Source: Meghimatium bilineatum (lineage: Eukaryota > Mollusca > Gastropoda > Stylommatophora > Philomycidae). From it: 64,000 nucleotides of DNA. Both the position numbers and the translations under genes were made by a program. The stretch lies in the NCBI GenBank assembly GCA_034231615.1, contig CM067317.1, positions 43,037,531 to 43,101,530 on the forward strand, in the 5' to 3' direction. The notes beneath the pieces are model-generated. The model was not told where the DNA came from, made no database searches, and worked only from the letters and a program-made list of their open reading frames with translations. Below, piece after piece: positions 1-12,645 of the stretch (its first letter is position 1; every line of letters starts with the position of its first letter).

Positions 1-135
1 TCTATATTGTCCATTAGTCTGATAGTGTGTTAGTGAACACTCTAGCTTGCCGTTGAACGGACTGGTTCAATTCCCGTTAGTCTCAAGAATTTTTAAAAAT
101 TGTCCCCTGGCTTCCTATTTAAATTTACTTGTTAG
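1..135 (+). repeat. tRNA-derived SINE relic
   Basis: Contains a B-box-like ggttcaattcccgt at about 62-76, then a short AT-rich body with cttcctatttaaattta. The same B-box and body recur at 33283-33345, and in reverse at 33175-33202. The left end is cut by the window edge. Confidence 0.5.
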
Positions 136-339
136 TGAACACATAAACTAACTACCTTGTGTTTTGTTTAAAAAGTGCCTGTACATTCTCAGTGCAGTTT
201 CACTTAGCATCGACTGTCTTTATGTCATCATACTTCTGAACACAATGTTTTGGGTCAAAGGGCATGAGCCAATGGACCGCTGGATCAGCAACCAATCAAC
301 CAATACAATGTTCAGTGTGTAAAAACCATCCTTGAAAAT

Positions 340-670
340 GTCATTGTTCTCTTATGGTGGATGCGCATAAATCATGTTTAATATTATCGGGAAAAAGGGG
401 GGGGGGTTCTGAAATAAGTATGCCAGTAGTTTTCTAGCAGAAAGGGGGATTGTCAACAAAATTGTTTTAATTTGAAATATTTTATTTTATTTAAAATGTG
501 AAACAAAACGTATTTTTGTCGTACTTTTCTGCTTAAAATTATTTTAGGGAGTGTGGGGAGGGGGGGATTTGGCCTAGTTAAATAGGGTGGGGGGCTGAAT
601 TATTGATAGTAGTTGATCACGGGGAGAGGCAGGGTGGTCTAAAAATTTGGTCAATAAATTGTTTAAGTAA
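340..670. repeat. Possible family-F MITE relic with G-runs
   Basis: The stretch has runs of 8-9 G, phrases such as ttgtcaaca and aaaacgtatttttgtcg, and an AT-rich core resembling the better-preserved family-F copies at 24219 and 61895. No clear terminal repeats are visible. Confidence 0.25.
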
Positions 671-975
671 TTATGGACAGCTCCTTCTGTAAGATTCAAT
701 AAGACCAGACTGAAAACTCATGATCACGTCCCCATTCTTAATTGATTCGATTACTTTTTTATTTATGATAATTTGCTCAGGCGGTATAACAGCAAAGCAT
801 GGGGTAGGATTTATGATACATCCAGAAGTAGCTACCTCCATTATAGACATCAACAACTATTCAGAGAGGAGTATGAGCTTAACACACAAAATGTTACCAA
901 TGTCAAAAAAAACAACATCTAATCCAAAGTATCTTCATTCCAACCATGTGCTACCAATTTCAAACTTGGTCCTTA

Positions 976-1335
976 ACAACAAAATATAAGAGACAACTGG
1001 TTACAACAGAGATGAGATGTCTGAGAAAAGTCACAGGAGTGACCAGAAGACACAGAATTAGAAACGATGTCATAAGAGAAAGAGTGGGTGTCATATCAAT
1101 TCTACAGTACATACAAAACCAACAGATACAATGGTTTGGTCATCTGGAAAGAATGTCGTGTGATTCATTAGTTTAGAAAGCATATACGAAGAGAGCAGAA
1201 GCAGAAAGAAGAGCCAAGGGTAGACCTAGAGTACACTGGATCGACAACATCAAAGAAACATTACACGAACACCAGATAACATTATCTGAAGCTGCCAGAA
1301 AAGCGAGAACAAGAACATTGTATCTCCCTCGACAC
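976..1335 (+). mobile_element. Non-LTR retrotransposon 3' end (ORF2 C-terminus)
   Basis: Translation gives EMRCLRKVTGVTRRHRIRN, then IQWFGHLERM, and after a stop a basic RARGRPR-like stretch with HWIDNI. These are the usual C-terminal motifs of LINE endonuclease/RT proteins. In-frame stops show that it is dead. It is 5'-truncated and ends in an A/G-rich tail near 1370. Confidence 0.75.
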
Positions 1336-2090
1336 CCGTAAAGGGTAAAAGAGGAAGGAAAGAAGAATAAGAAGCTTCTTTATTTTCATTTGTCACTATT
1401 TATAGCCAGCCAATGAAAAAGGAAGAGAAAGTCAGATCAGCCAAGAATAGTGAGTCGTCATGGGTTTGCAAACACATATTATTGAATCTAAAGTCGGCCG
1501 TAGTTTATATATTTTTTACATAGTGTGTCATTACAAGGCTCTATCACAGACTTCTATAAAAGACACATGTAAACTTAGCAAGGGTGTCTGCGGAAAGAGG
1601 CGGCTATTACTTAAAATAGTTTGATTTAACATACAATATTTACAAGCTCTTTTCCAGAATAGTCTTTCGCGCTGATCTCACACAATCACTCATCTTGCCT
1701 GATGCGACTGAACATATGTTGCTTTGCATTGAGTCATTTGTCAATAATACAGTTCTGTGGACTTATTGGGATTAATCTTTCAAACGTAACACTATTTTAT
1801 ATTTCTTGTGATTTTCATTGACTATCGACACAAAGTATAGACAAAGGGACGAATGAAAATAAGATACAGAATTAAATATCGCCACTTTTAAAGGTTGATC
1901 ACCGATGAGTCTACGTGACTGTATATCAGACGAAGGACTAGTTTTGCATAGTGTTGCCAGCCAATGGAAACACTGGAAAAATCACTTATTTACGCTTCTT
2001 GACATCGGTGCGAAAATTATCCAATAGAAGCACTTGTTTATATGAGAATTCTTTCACAACGGAAAATCCCGGTTATTTTGAGTAACAACC
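1336..2090. other. No recognisable feature
   Basis: AT-rich unique-looking sequence. I see no ORF, RNA or repeat that I can support. Confidence 0.5.
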
Positions 2091-2094
2091 GACC

Positions 2095-2400
2095 CTTCTT
2101 TGTGGTCCATGCTAATTCCATGTGGCAGGATATATGCATACAACTTAGAAAAGGATAGGGTTTTGGCGCATCCTTTGTCAATGTTACAATCCTGCTGGCT
2201 CCTCGGAAATCATCCTTTTAAAGTGACGCATTGCACCTTTCCCGCAGTTTGCACTGGTCACTTTGTATATACTTTATGTCAACAACCAAATAAAATCTAG
2301 GGACTGTCAAATGCGTCAAGTTAGAAGAATTCCAAAATGATCCCATGTGTCCTATATTGTCCATGGAAACGGTTTTGGATGCTAAAACTGGTATTTTTAA
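2095..2400 (+). repeat. Dispersed repeat I, copy 1
   Basis: Clearly related to 59080-59285. Shared phrases include ctgctgg-tc-cgga-atcat, aa-tgacgca, ttggtcactttgt and tttgt-tcaaca. The open frame at 2100-2300 is not conserved in the second copy, so it is probably non-coding. The element type is unknown. Confidence 0.5.
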
Positions 2401-2534
2401 AAAAATGTAGTTGCTAGATAGAGTACATATGGGAAAACACGAGCACAATGAAGTCAATCATTTACTGTTTTTCAACCTTATATATTTTTTCTTTAGATCG
2501 TTATAAATTAAAGCTATAGAGCTCTTGTATACTT

Positions 2535-3115
2535 TTGTGCAATGGGGAGATTCCCCAAAGCTTTATTTCACACCAAGAAGTGTCCATCTCTCTGATGTAT
2601 TCAATGCTTTGAGAACAAGCCTCTTACTCAGAGGATGGGGTAAGATTTGAGAACAAGCCTCTTACTCGGAGAACGGGTTAAGATTTGAGAACAAGTCTCT
2701 TAACTCAGAGGATGGGGTAAGATTTGAGAACAAGTCTCTTACTCAACTCAGAGGATGGGGTAAGATTTGAGAACAAGCCCCTTACTCAGAGGATGGGGTA
2801 AGATTTGAGAACAAGCCCCTTACTCAGAGGATGGGGTAACATTTGAGAACAAGCCCCTTACTCAGAGGATGGGGTAAGATTTGAGAACAAGCCCCTTACT
2901 CAGAGGATGGGGTAAGATTTGAGAACAAGCCTCTTACTCGGAGAACGGGTTAAGATTTGAGAACAAACCTCTTACTCAGAGGACGGGGTAAGATTTGAGA
3001 ACAAGCCTCTTACTCAACTCAGAGGATGGGGTAAGATTTGAGAACAAGTCTCTTACTCAACTCAGAGGCTGGGGTAAGTTTTGAGAACAAACCTCTTACT
3101 CAGAGGATAGAGGAT
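2535..3115 (+). repeat. 38-bp minisatellite grown from a dispersed repeat
   Basis: About 13 units carrying gagaacaagcctcttactc and agaggatggggtaaga, from about 2603 to 3110. Some units carry a 5-bp actca insertion, and variants (cggagaacgggtt) recur. The leading 2535-2640 sequence resembles the dispersed repeat at 46210-46330 (cataccaagaaag and cctcagagg), so the unit appears to be an internal slice of that element. Confidence 0.85.
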
Positions 3116-3339
3116 AAGATGACATTATTGAAATGTTCTCCTGTATATGACTTTGATAAATGAGTTGTAATTACAATTCTCCATGAATTATAATGTTATT
3201 TATGACGTATATTTAGGATGTGTTTGGACATGGCACTGGTCTTATAATTTTCTTTTTATTGGCGCTGTTTTATAGGGGGAAAAAAATTCCTGGGCGAGGT
3301 ATTACATAGGATGAAAAGCCCTCTCATACAAGATATGTG

Positions 3340-3558
3340 CAGGGGTTGCCAGATAATAGGAATTGATTGTAGTGAAAGTTCAGGCAAAATATGGCAAAAT
3401 GTCCAAATGCATCTCTTAATATATATTTAAAATTCCTAAATAAGCCTATATAAAAATTATCAAAACACACGAGCTCGTACATTTAATGGTCAAAGGAATT
3501 TAGAAATTACAAATTTTATTACATTTGATCAATATATTGAGCAAATTCTGCAACCCTG
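3340..3558. mobile_element. Possible MITE with cagggttgc termini
   Basis: Starts caggggttgcc and ends gcaaccctg, an imperfect inverted terminal repeat around an AT-rich 219-bp body. Similar ends occur at 30937 and 32410. No target duplication is visible. Confidence 0.35.
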
Positions 3559-3654
3559 ATGTGGGTAGTTATTGCTAGGTCTAACCATCCTTAAAGTCGT
3601 TCTGATGACATGAATGTCATGCTGTGTTGCTAATCTTTATTCTTCGCTGGATCT

Positions 3655-3880
3655 CAAACCCATGCAGTTTAGAAGGTATAGTACAGAGAACGAAATATGT
3701 TGTGTTATTGATTGCAGCTTAGCCGCGATATGTGCACCTTTCAGCCTGATACATCCAATATCAGCACGACCTATGGGCCGCGTTGACCCTCTGCATTTGA
3801 TGCGACAGCCAACTCCATCCTCGAAGCTTCCTTTGTCGCCTCTTACGATATGTCTTACAGGTAACTGTGTCGGTACTATG
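3655..3880 (-). repeat. Family C element, diverged copy
   Basis: Reverse-strand relative of family C. It keeps gagaacgaa-tatgttgtgt, cctttcagcctgatacatcc, gacagccaactccatcc and gtcgcctcttacgat in the same order as the copy at 54432. The overlapping open frames of 70-125 codons are incidental. Confidence 0.65.
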
Positions 3881-4140
3881 TGTTCTGATAACCGCAGATC
3901 TCCCGCACTTTCTGATTGCGAGCGTACATATTCTAAGTACAGAGTCAGACACGATATGGGTATATTCACATGTCACCATCATCTACAATAAAGACATAAC
4001 TCTTTATCTATAGTATCTTATATCAGAAACGTTGTTATCTCTTTGCCATGCGACGATGACGAATTATTTAATATTTTCTCGTTATTGTCCTCTATTTTTT
4101 CTTCTATTTTGCCTGATGTGACTATATTTATTTCTTCTTC

Positions 4141-4291
4141 TGCTTCAGCAATCATTTTCAAACTCCCGCTGGACCTCTCTTATAGCAGGACCATGGTCCT
4201 ATTAGATTTTCAGCAGGATGTAGTCCAGATAATGGAAATGCATTGTGCCGAAGTTTTATTTGCGCCAATGGCCCGACACATCGTCTTCGGC
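4141..4291 (-). repeat. Family B element
   Basis: Read in reverse, a short element of about 150 bp. In + orientation it holds ctcccgctggacctctctta, ggatgtagtccagataatgg and tttgcgccaatggcccgaca. Five other copies lie at 19582, 21636, 27497, 49505 and 55391. Strand is set by the GAA-rich tail that marks the 3' end in better copies. Confidence 0.7.
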
Positions 4292-4419
4292 AGTATTATG
4301 TTTACTAGATCTTCATGTCTCATAACTTGTAGAAAATAATTTTAAAAAATCCTTTTTTTTATTAGTAAGTAACCAGATGTTCTGGATTCTCTTAGGTAGG
4401 TAGGTAGCTAGCTAGATAG

Positions 4420-5137
<718 letters not shown>

Positions 5138-5139
5138 GC

Positions 5140-5560
5140 ATTAAACAAATATTTATGAATCTGCAACCCTGGGCAGTCTCTCTACAGTCTACAGGAACAC
5201 TATGTCAAGAAGGTTGTGGCTATACAAAAACATTATGTGTGTATAAAACCAGAGAAGACTGGTTTCTTGTGTTACTGAGCTGTCTGTGTAAATTATTGTA
5301 TCGTGTGGCTTCGAGTGCTGCAGTATGAGTACTTGGATCATTTCCTCTGTTCTGTTGGCAGCCTAGTCGTGGGACTATCTTCCCATCTGTATCACCACTG
5401 TTGTCAATAATTTTCTCTCTTTTCCAAATGTCACCCATTCACAGCCTCTTCCAACTTCCTCCAACTCACAAACTCTGAGTAGGGTATCTTCTGCTTCGAT
5501 CTTCCTTTACTCGAACGACATGAACATATTGAACATATTACACAGTATTATTCTTCAGAT
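5140..5560. other. No recognisable feature
   Basis: Mixed sequence. A small ctgcaaccctg motif near 5161 resembles the MITE terminus seen at 3558. No supportable gene. Confidence 0.4.
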
Positions 5561-5564
5561 TTAG

Positions 5565-5690
5565 TAATGCCTCCTTTGTTTCCATATCTACTGCTTCTCT
5601 CTATTGAACGTATTTTATTTGATGTTGTCGTTGTTTCTAAATATTTGAATTGGTGGACATGTTTGAGTATTGAGTCATTCAGTTTAATGT
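5565..5690 (-). mobile_element. Small LINE relic (thumb region)
   Basis: The reverse strand contains a degraded HQFKYL-like string flanked by wording close to the LINE at 58270-58533 (caccaattcaaatattta). Very short and decayed. Confidence 0.4.
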
Positions 5691-6084
5691 ACATTTGTTA
5701 TCAACATTTTATGCATTTGTTTGTGTCCATCACATTAATATTAGCAGAACCGCTGTTGCTGCAAATGTTCTCGCACGTAGCCGTAGCGTGTGTACTGTGT
5801 GTGTAAACATAGGAAACCCATAACAGGATGCTGCTGTAATGTTCTTTATTTTATTGCAGACTACTTAATGTTTTATTGTTGTGTCTATCTGTTGCATAAG
5901 GACTGATTAATTGATCGACGCCGCACGCGTGTTGCAGGGATCATAAAGTTGAGCAAAGGTAGCAACACTACGCATAACATGCATGCGGCAAGTAGAGATT
6001 AACGAGATTTCAGTTAGGATTGGCTACGACTGAGTAAACATAACAAATCATGCTCAAGTCAGAAGTGTTGTGTCTAAAGATGCA

Positions 6085-6195
6085 GACATCCCAGTAAGAT
6101 GTAAACCACGACTGGAACCTCCCTGACGTAGTTAAAAGCCATTGGTCAGGCTCTTAGGTTGTCTCGCGTTCGATCCCAGATTATGTTGTATTCTT
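6085..6195 (+). repeat. Possible tRNA-like SINE head
   Basis: Has gcgttcgatccc (B-box-like) about 45 bases after an A-box-like tagttaaaagcc. No second copy is recognised here, so the call is tentative. Confidence 0.3.
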
Positions 6196-6339
6196 TATGA
6201 ATTCATTTTTCAAACATTTTTCGTGTTTATAGCTTGTAACTAAGGGGTTACGTGCTACAAGGGATACTGTTGGAAGGCGGAATGCTGCGTCTTTGAGAGT
6301 GGCGAAATATAGGGAAATCAGAATACAATAAAGTCAATC

Positions 6340-6450
6340 CTAAATAGTTATGTGCACTTTTTGTAAACCACGCGGCAACGCATTCCATTTTTTTTAATTG
6401 CACCATGCTAAACGAAAGATGTATGAAAATGAACGCTGAAGAAGAATAAA
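6340..6450 (+). repeat. Family C/B 3' end fragment
   Basis: Contains gtaaaccacgcggcaacgca and ends gaacgctgaagaagaa, the shared tail of the GAA-tailed elements. The flanks to 7040 show nothing else that I can name. Confidence 0.6.
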
Positions 6451-7149
6451 CTATGGTCAAATAGTTCATAAACCTCATTCAATAGATATGGAAAGGTGTT
6501 CATAATTTTTTTACTGGGAATAGCAGGTTCACACTCCTCATTCTGCCTGTATGGTGCCCAGCAATACTCATCCAACGTTTAGCATTAAATTCCCTCAATC
6601 TCGGTAAGGATAATAGTTTGTTGGTAAATGATTACCACCTTATATTTGATGAGACAAGCTCTTCTCAACAATGACAAAAGTCTACAATAACTCTGATATG
6701 ACCTTTGATATAAATAAAACTATTTCGTCAATTGTGGTTTTTTTCCCCTCTCAACAGGCTGCTGCTAAACAACTATAGCATGTGTCCCCATTCACCAATC
6801 TAGTCCATTAAATAAATCAACTATATTTTCCCTTCCCTTTTTGGTTTAAAAAAATGGCACCAAATATCTAGAAACTATCCACGAAAACGAGAAAGTGACC
6901 TTGTTCAAATTATGAAATATTCCACATTAGTGATATTAATTGTGGATATTCCATACAAGAAATATTTCATAGTTTATTATAAAAATACTTATAAAGAGTT
7001 ATGATTAGGAAACCATGCAGTATATAGAGTATGTGTGGTTGTTCGTCCATCACAAGTGATGATGACCATTTGTTTCATCCACTATTGAAAATTCAATTAG
7101 AGTTATGTCCTTGATTATGAGTTCGTAGATGGCTAATGAAACCTATTTG

Positions 7150-8480
7150 AGCTGTAAATGCCTCCTTTTAACTTTTGTTTCACATCTGCCGCCATTTGTG
7201 ATTATGGGTCCACGATAATGATAGTGTTCTACTTGTCGTAGTTTCTCTCCATGTATGTTTATGTATAGTACCTGTTCTTCTGTGACTTTTCTGATTATCT
7301 TGGATTTTTTTGTGTGTGGATATTTATATCCAGTTCATATTATTTTCTTGATTTATCGACTTGATTTATTAGTCTTTGTAGATAATGTTCAATACTTTCT
7401 GCTAAAGAACAGTAGGGCCTATCATCTGCAAATCTCAGGTTGTTTATTATTTTCCCACTGATCTTGAATCCTGACATTCCTTCTACGTGTTTAAATATAT
7501 TCTTTGTGTCGATATTAAATAGGCTGTACATTTTCATTTGATGTTTGAATATTTTTTCCTTAGGTTATGCTATTTATTGTCTATTTTCTTTTCTGGATTT
7601 TCCCTTCTGTATTGTTCCATGCTTTCTATCATTAGATGTTCATATCTATTCCTTATCTCTACAAGGTATTTTTGTTGTATGTCTGGTTGTTTTAGTGCTG
7701 ATGTATCTATCTGTGGATCCTGATTTCTTCTGTTCTATCTTTTTAAGTTTGACATGTATTTTACACAGCAACTGGATTATGATCAGAGTTGATATCTGCT
7801 CCTGGATATGTTTTAGTATTCTTGACAATATTTCTAAATCTGTTGTTGATCATAATTTAGTCTACTTGATTCCTCATTCTGTCTCCAGGACTTTTCCATG
7901 TATATAATCTTCTATTTTCGTGTTCAAAGAATGTATTAAATATCTTCATGTTGTTCTCCTCACAGAAATATATAAGTATTTCTCCTCTATCATTTCTTGT
8001 CCCTAGTCCAAACAGCCCTACAATGTTCTTAAGTCTTCCTTTCCCTATTTCGTATTCGTGTCTCCCATGACTATTAGAATGTCTGTTGATTTTACTGGCT
8101 TGAGTAGTTGTTGTAGGTCGTCGTAGTAGTAATTTTCTATTTCTTTTCCAGTGTAGTCTGTAGTTGTCTCGTATGTTCGTAGAATGGCCATATCAAAGGG
8201 TTTTGCTTTGATCTATAGCATCATCATTCTGTTTTTATATATCCAGTATCCGCTGATGTATTTTTCTATTTCTTTCTTGATCAGTATTCCTACTCTTCAT
8301 TCATGGTAATCTCATCCTGAATGTATGAAGCATACATTTTTCTTTCTTGGGAACCCAACATCTTTCCATCTCGTCTCTGCTACTCATATAATATCTACAT
8401 CCAATTCTTCTGACTCTAATATTAAGTTTTCTAGCTTCCCTGTGTCTATTCTAATATGTTGCTTTCTAATCTTCAGATGT
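7150..8480 (-). mobile_element. LINE relic with AP-endonuclease and RT remains
   Basis: Read from right to left on the reverse strand, the relic begins with TGKLENL and ETRWKDVGF, the start of an APE-type endonuclease. Next come DDLQQLLKPVKSTDILIVMG (the GDFN-type motif, here GDTN), a degraded YTWKSPGD-RN string and a GAD-NSDHN-like end. After an internal deletion near 7540 an RT palm fragment follows (SLFNI-T-NIFK, KIINNLRFADD), then the thumb region down to about 7150. Several frames are needed to read it. It is the most complete endonuclease in the window and matches the family at 56745-57740. Confidence 0.8.
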
Positions 8481-8789
8481 TGTTGATCCAATGCATGAGA
8501 ATGTACGCGGTAAGGTCTCATTTTCATGGTGGCCAGCCAACATTCATTATTATGCCCTGAGCGTGCCTTTTGTGCGCCACAAACTTTGCTGTTTCGTCGT
8601 TTGAGCGGCTCGAGTTGAGAAATTGTTCTTAATTGATGAAAGTTGAGAACTACTTCATCGAAACCGCATGATGTAAACACAAATGTAAACTTAGAAACAC
8701 GTCAATAACATTACCATAACTGGAAGCTATATTCTAGCCTAAATAAATACATTTAGTATTTGGCATTTTTTTCTGAACGGTCCGGATGC

Positions 8790-8875
8790 ACAATTGCCTC
8801 CCGCGGATTCAATCCCGGTACTTTTGCCGTCACATACGTGCTTCTTTACCACTCCGCCACAGAGCTGGGTTGGTC
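8790..8875 (-). repeat. tRNA-like sequence (SINE head or tRNA pseudogene)
   Basis: The reverse strand reads gtggcggagtggtaaagaag (A box of Leu/Ser tRNA type), then gggattgaatccgcgggagg (B box), with near tRNA spacing. The acceptor stem does not pair well by eye, so this is not called as a functional tRNA. Confidence 0.5.
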
Positions 8876-8995
8876 GGGTCATGAATAAAGCCATATTATT
8901 CCGATATAACTTTTCAAATAGAAATAACACTTAAAATATGTATGTTTATAGATTATGTGTGACCATTCTTCTTCTTCTTATGACTGTATTGAACA

Positions 8996-9115
8996 CAGTG
9001 GTTCTCCACCTTTACGAAACAGTAGCCTCCTTTCAGGATACCATGTCTTCTTCACTGCCCCTGTCAAAACGCTATGGTCGATGAGTGAAAATATTAGCCA
9101 CCTTAAGAACCACTG
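8996..9115. mobile_element. Short hAT-like MITE
   Basis: About 120 bp between inverted ends cagtggttctccacctt and ccaccttaagaaccactg, the CAGTGGTTCT terminus typical of hAT derivatives. The 8-bp flanks do not match each other, so the duplication has decayed or the ends are misjudged. Confidence 0.5.
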
Positions 9116-9119
9116 TTCT

Positions 9120-9635
9120 AGTACATTCACTGAAATTCTTCTTTGTGATTCGAGCGTATGTATGTTGTGCTCTGCGATATTTGAGCTGCGATATTTGCGT
9201 TATTGACCCAGCACACATGTTCAGTAGTTTTTAGCTGAATTCGAAAGGATTACACGCTCAACCCACTTTGGTCGACTTGTATGACATACATTACAGGTCA
9301 CACTGTTTCTGTGCTCCCATGTTGGTCCCCAGTTATTGTTTAGTCGGATGTGTCTGGCCAAAATACACAAATGTAACACTCAACCTATAAACAGTGACAC
9401 AACGAATTTGTTCTTTAGGATTACGTCATACTAGCCTGCAATGAGTCACAGAGGTGAAAGAAGAAGGAAAATGAAAGAAGACATAAAGGAATGATTTCAT
9501 TGTACTCGGGGTTACCCGACATGTACTCTGCCCCTATCAACGTAACGACATGTCGTATGTAGAAAGTATTACTTGTAGCACGTAACTTCGTAACTTCAAG
9601 CGATAATGATAATACCTATCCTGATTATACGCGGT
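9120..9635. other. No recognisable feature
   Basis: Unique-looking sequence without a supportable gene or repeat. Confidence 0.4.
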
Positions 9636-9639
9636 TGTA

Positions 9640-9850
9640 AAGAAAAGATGCGACTAATAGTATTTGTGCACAGGAGGTAGTAGATTCGAATCTCGGTCCC
9701 GACGTCTTGTTTATAACGTGGATTTTTTAGTAGATATCCGGGGATTATAGCTTGAAGCTACTCAGTTATGGGCTATGAGTGGTACTCTCAGCAGGCGTAG
9801 TGCCGCTTCATTGAGAGGAGAGTACATATGGAGTAGCCCGTATACAATGA
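9640..9850 (+). repeat. tRNA-SINE family 2, copy 1
   Basis: B-box-like gattcgaatctcggtc at about 9682. The body shares cgacgtcttgttt, ggattatagcttgaagctac, cagttatgggctatga and tgccgcttcattgagagg with the copy at 19868-20060. The A-box region is decayed. Confidence 0.6.
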
Positions 9851-10064
9851 TGACAATCCTGTAAGCTGTTTTCACCATTTCAAATCTTGTTACTAATAAT
9901 ATATTTAATCATTCATGAATGAGTGCAAGTAGGAAGAGCAAAACATGCCTTGTTCTGAAACACACGTGTAAAGTGGAAAGCAGACAATAGTTGGAACAAG
10001 TATAGAGGGATTTGAAAGATATGAAAAGAACTCTTTAAAAAGAACTTTTAAAAGGGACTCCCAA

Positions 10065-10160
10065 TAGGTCTAGTGGTTCTCAGTGTGGGCCATATGCCCC
10101 GTCTTTGGGAGACTCAGAGACTTCAGGGTGGGGGCACGGGAGAAAAAAGAGATTGTGGAT
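10065..10160 (+). mobile_element. Possible hAT-like terminus
   Basis: tagtggttctcagtgtgggc followed by a G-rich stretch resembles the start of the hAT-like MITE at 40882. No partner terminus was identified. Confidence 0.3.
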
Positions 10161-10424
10161 ATTGATATGACATTGTCTATTACTATGTGAACGATAAATA
10201 ACACTAGATATATATTGTTGCACCTTGAAAAAACCTTAGTGATGTGTATAGAAATTTAACGATTTTTTTATGCACCAGGTTGGCGACGATGAAAATCAAG
10301 AGGGGGGAACAATGTCAACAAAAATGTAATCATCACATGTCTTGAGAACGTATTTCATTACACCCGGTTTTCTACAAATTAATTCTGTCCTTCTAAAAAT
10401 GTGCAGATAGTATAATTAGAGTGA

Positions 10425-10640
10425 AGACATGCTATCTAGTGGTGTTGCGTGATACCATGGTTGCTGGTGCGCTTCTCGGCCTGGTATCTCCGACTTCAGC
10501 ACATGTGATTGCTTGGACATGGCTATGGTTCTGCTAGATTCAGGAATGTCCCGACCAATCTTAGTTTCCAGTCTCTGTTGACTGGTCAAAGTCCGATCTC
10601 CAAATCAAGGAGTTGGGCTCGAAGGAGTCTCAGAATGTGG
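10425..10640 (+). repeat. Dispersed repeat G, copy 1
   Basis: Related to 54735-54940. Shared order: tatctagt, cttctcgg, gtatctccga, tgcttggaca, gcccagtctctg/gtttccagtctctg and gttggactc/gttgggctc. Nature unknown, with no open frame in common. Confidence 0.55.
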
Positions 10641-10854
10641 TACTTGAGTGATCGTCTGAGGAAAAAAAAAAAGAAATAAAAAACATAGAACCGAGATCTC
10701 GAGGACATATTTCGACACAAATTAATTTTAAAAATGTTGACACAAAAACTTACACAAACCAAAAGCAGATGGAAGAGATATTGCTTAGGCATGTCAACGA
10801 GAGGAAACGTGGTGGTGAGAAGATATTTCTGTAATGGTATTTATGGTGATAAAG

Positions 10855-11130
10855 AGAATCGTAGTTCTAACAATAATGAAGATGACCATAATAATTATGA
10901 TGATAATAGTGATTTTAGTGAAAATGATAAGGAAGATAATAATAATGTTCATGATAATGAAGATGATGACGATTATAATGACGATAATGCGTATTATAAT
11001 TCATCAACAATGATCGTGATAATTATAATAATAGTTATAATAATAAGGATAATAATAATGATAATAATAGTGAATATAATAATGATTTTAATGATAATAA
11101 TAATAATAATAATAATAATACTAATGTTGA
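10855..11130 (+). repeat. Degenerate ATA/GAT-rich low-complexity tract
   Basis: Imperfect trinucleotide-type repeats of aat, gat and ata over about 270 bp. Long open frames here are compositional. Confidence 0.85.
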
Positions 11131-11139
11131 GAATTATAA

Positions 11140-11680
11140 TATAACAATTTGGTAACCTTTGAACCATCAAAGCAAACATTAACCACAAGTACTTGAACTA
11201 CAATTTGTATTTATTCCATGCATTTCTCCCTTTTCTCTCTTGTATTGATCACCATTCTTTCGGCGTGCATTTACTTCCTTGACATATTGACCAGAAATAC
11301 ATTAGTCATTCCTATCGTATCTATTCCATGCAACCCTCTCACTGTTTCTCATATTGTTATCTCTAGGTTATACTTTCTTTGTTCACCTATCGTTGTTGCT
11401 GCATTAGCAACTATTACGCCCTCTATGCTTGTTCTTAATGATTTGTTGCATACATTGTCTCACATTTTACCGCGTCCTTTGTGTTTTATTAGCTTGATTC
11501 TTCCATTTTTTTTCTTTTTTTTCTTTTTTATTAACAGCTTGTGAAATGTCTACGTTTCTGCACTGACCATTTTTACTGTTCGTTATTTATCATCTTTTTG
11601 TGGAGATGTTTTTATTTGTGAATACTGTTCTAACTTTAACTGATTATAACCGTATTATATCTGCTAATGTGTGTGTGTGT
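11140..11680. other. No recognisable feature
   Basis: T-rich on the + strand with a poly-T/C stretch at 11505-11535. No supportable gene. Confidence 0.4.
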
Positions 11681-11681
11681 T

Positions 11682-11735
11682 ATTGGTTTTTGGTTACAGA
11701 CCGACATCATTGCACATTGGACAGGCCCATTGATT
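11682..11735 (-). repeat. Short dispersed repeat (LINE 3' flank type)
   Basis: ggttacagaccgacatcatt and gcacattggacaggcc recur nearly identically at 12572-12625. Related words near 22760 and 22870 flank a LINE 3' end, so these are probably truncated LINE 3' ends. Confidence 0.45.
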
Positions 11736-12187
11736 CTCAGTCTCCCCTAGTAGATGAAGAAGGGTATACATACTGATGGTTCTTGTGGCCCGCGGATTTT
11801 TCTTATTCTTCTTTCGTTCACTTGAAATATGTTTATATCTGTAATTCTGTCTCCTGAATAAAACTCACTGTTAAGCCCGCTGGTTAAACATTCTTTTCGT
11901 TGTAGTATCGAATTCTGCAAATCTCATTCTTGATGTTTCATCAGTCGCGGTGTCCGCATCCAATAGGCGCTCATGAAGAAGTTTCAGCACATCCCCTTAT
12001 ATATTGTTGACACTTTGTCTACTGGTGCGGCCTTGCAAATCTGTCTGTACTTTCCTTACCGCGAATACTGGCGTGTATAGGGCATTAAATCTATGTGATT
12101 CTCTGGAGATTGGATGTGGTTATGATACCGTCCACTCATCTCGATATAGCCCATTTTGGATGTTTCGCAGCATGGATTGGGAGTCCG

Positions 12188-12275
12188 ACTTGTGTGTGTG
12201 TATGTGTGTGTGTGTGCGTGTGTTGTGCGTGCGTGCGTGCGTACTTGCGTGTGTATGTGTGTGTGTACATGTTTA
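12188..12275 (+). repeat. (GT)n-rich microsatellite
   Basis: Interrupted gtgtgt/gcgtgc repeats. The Cys/Val-rich open frames over it are artefacts. Confidence 0.9.
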
Positions 12276-12571
12276 TATTTTTCCTTTAAATGGGAAAACC
12301 TTTTCCCTACTAGTGACTTTTGTGGATGTAAAAGTGACTTGCAATGGAGATTTTGATTTCAGTGAGAAAGAGTTGTTCAAAGTGTCGATCTCAATCTTTT
12401 GTCGGACCTCATTTGAAATAAGTGGGTAAGACGAATCGACACGACTGAAATGAAGTTCTTGAAGAAAAACTGCCCAAAGACATTTGCAGCCATAATAAGA
12501 CATATTAACCATTTACGAAACCATATTGAAGGACATAACTCTTAACTGAATTTCAAAAGGGGATGTAACAA

Positions 12572-12645
12572 ATATTGGTTATTGGTTACAGACCGACATC
12601 ATTGCACATTGGACAGGCCAGTCATCATGTGATGGACGAAAGACT
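12572..12645 (-). repeat. Short dispersed repeat, second copy
   Basis: Second copy of the 11682 motif, continuing into catcatgtgatggacgaaag, which resembles tggacgatgacca near 22785. Confidence 0.45.

Noticed and set aside
3614..3991. Overlapping 110-125 codon frames on both strands
   Set aside because: They lie over a diverged family C element. The frame is not conserved in other copies.
8790..8875. Functional Leu/Ser tRNA
   Set aside because: Boxes are good, but a complete acceptor stem and anticodon arm could not be paired by eye.
10734..11144. 136-codon Asn/Asp/Ile-rich frame
   Set aside because: Compositional consequence of an ATA/GAT-rich tract.
12004..12429. 141-codon frame with Cys/Val-rich centre
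   Set aside because: Runs through a GT microsatellite. No motif, homologue or splice signal seen.
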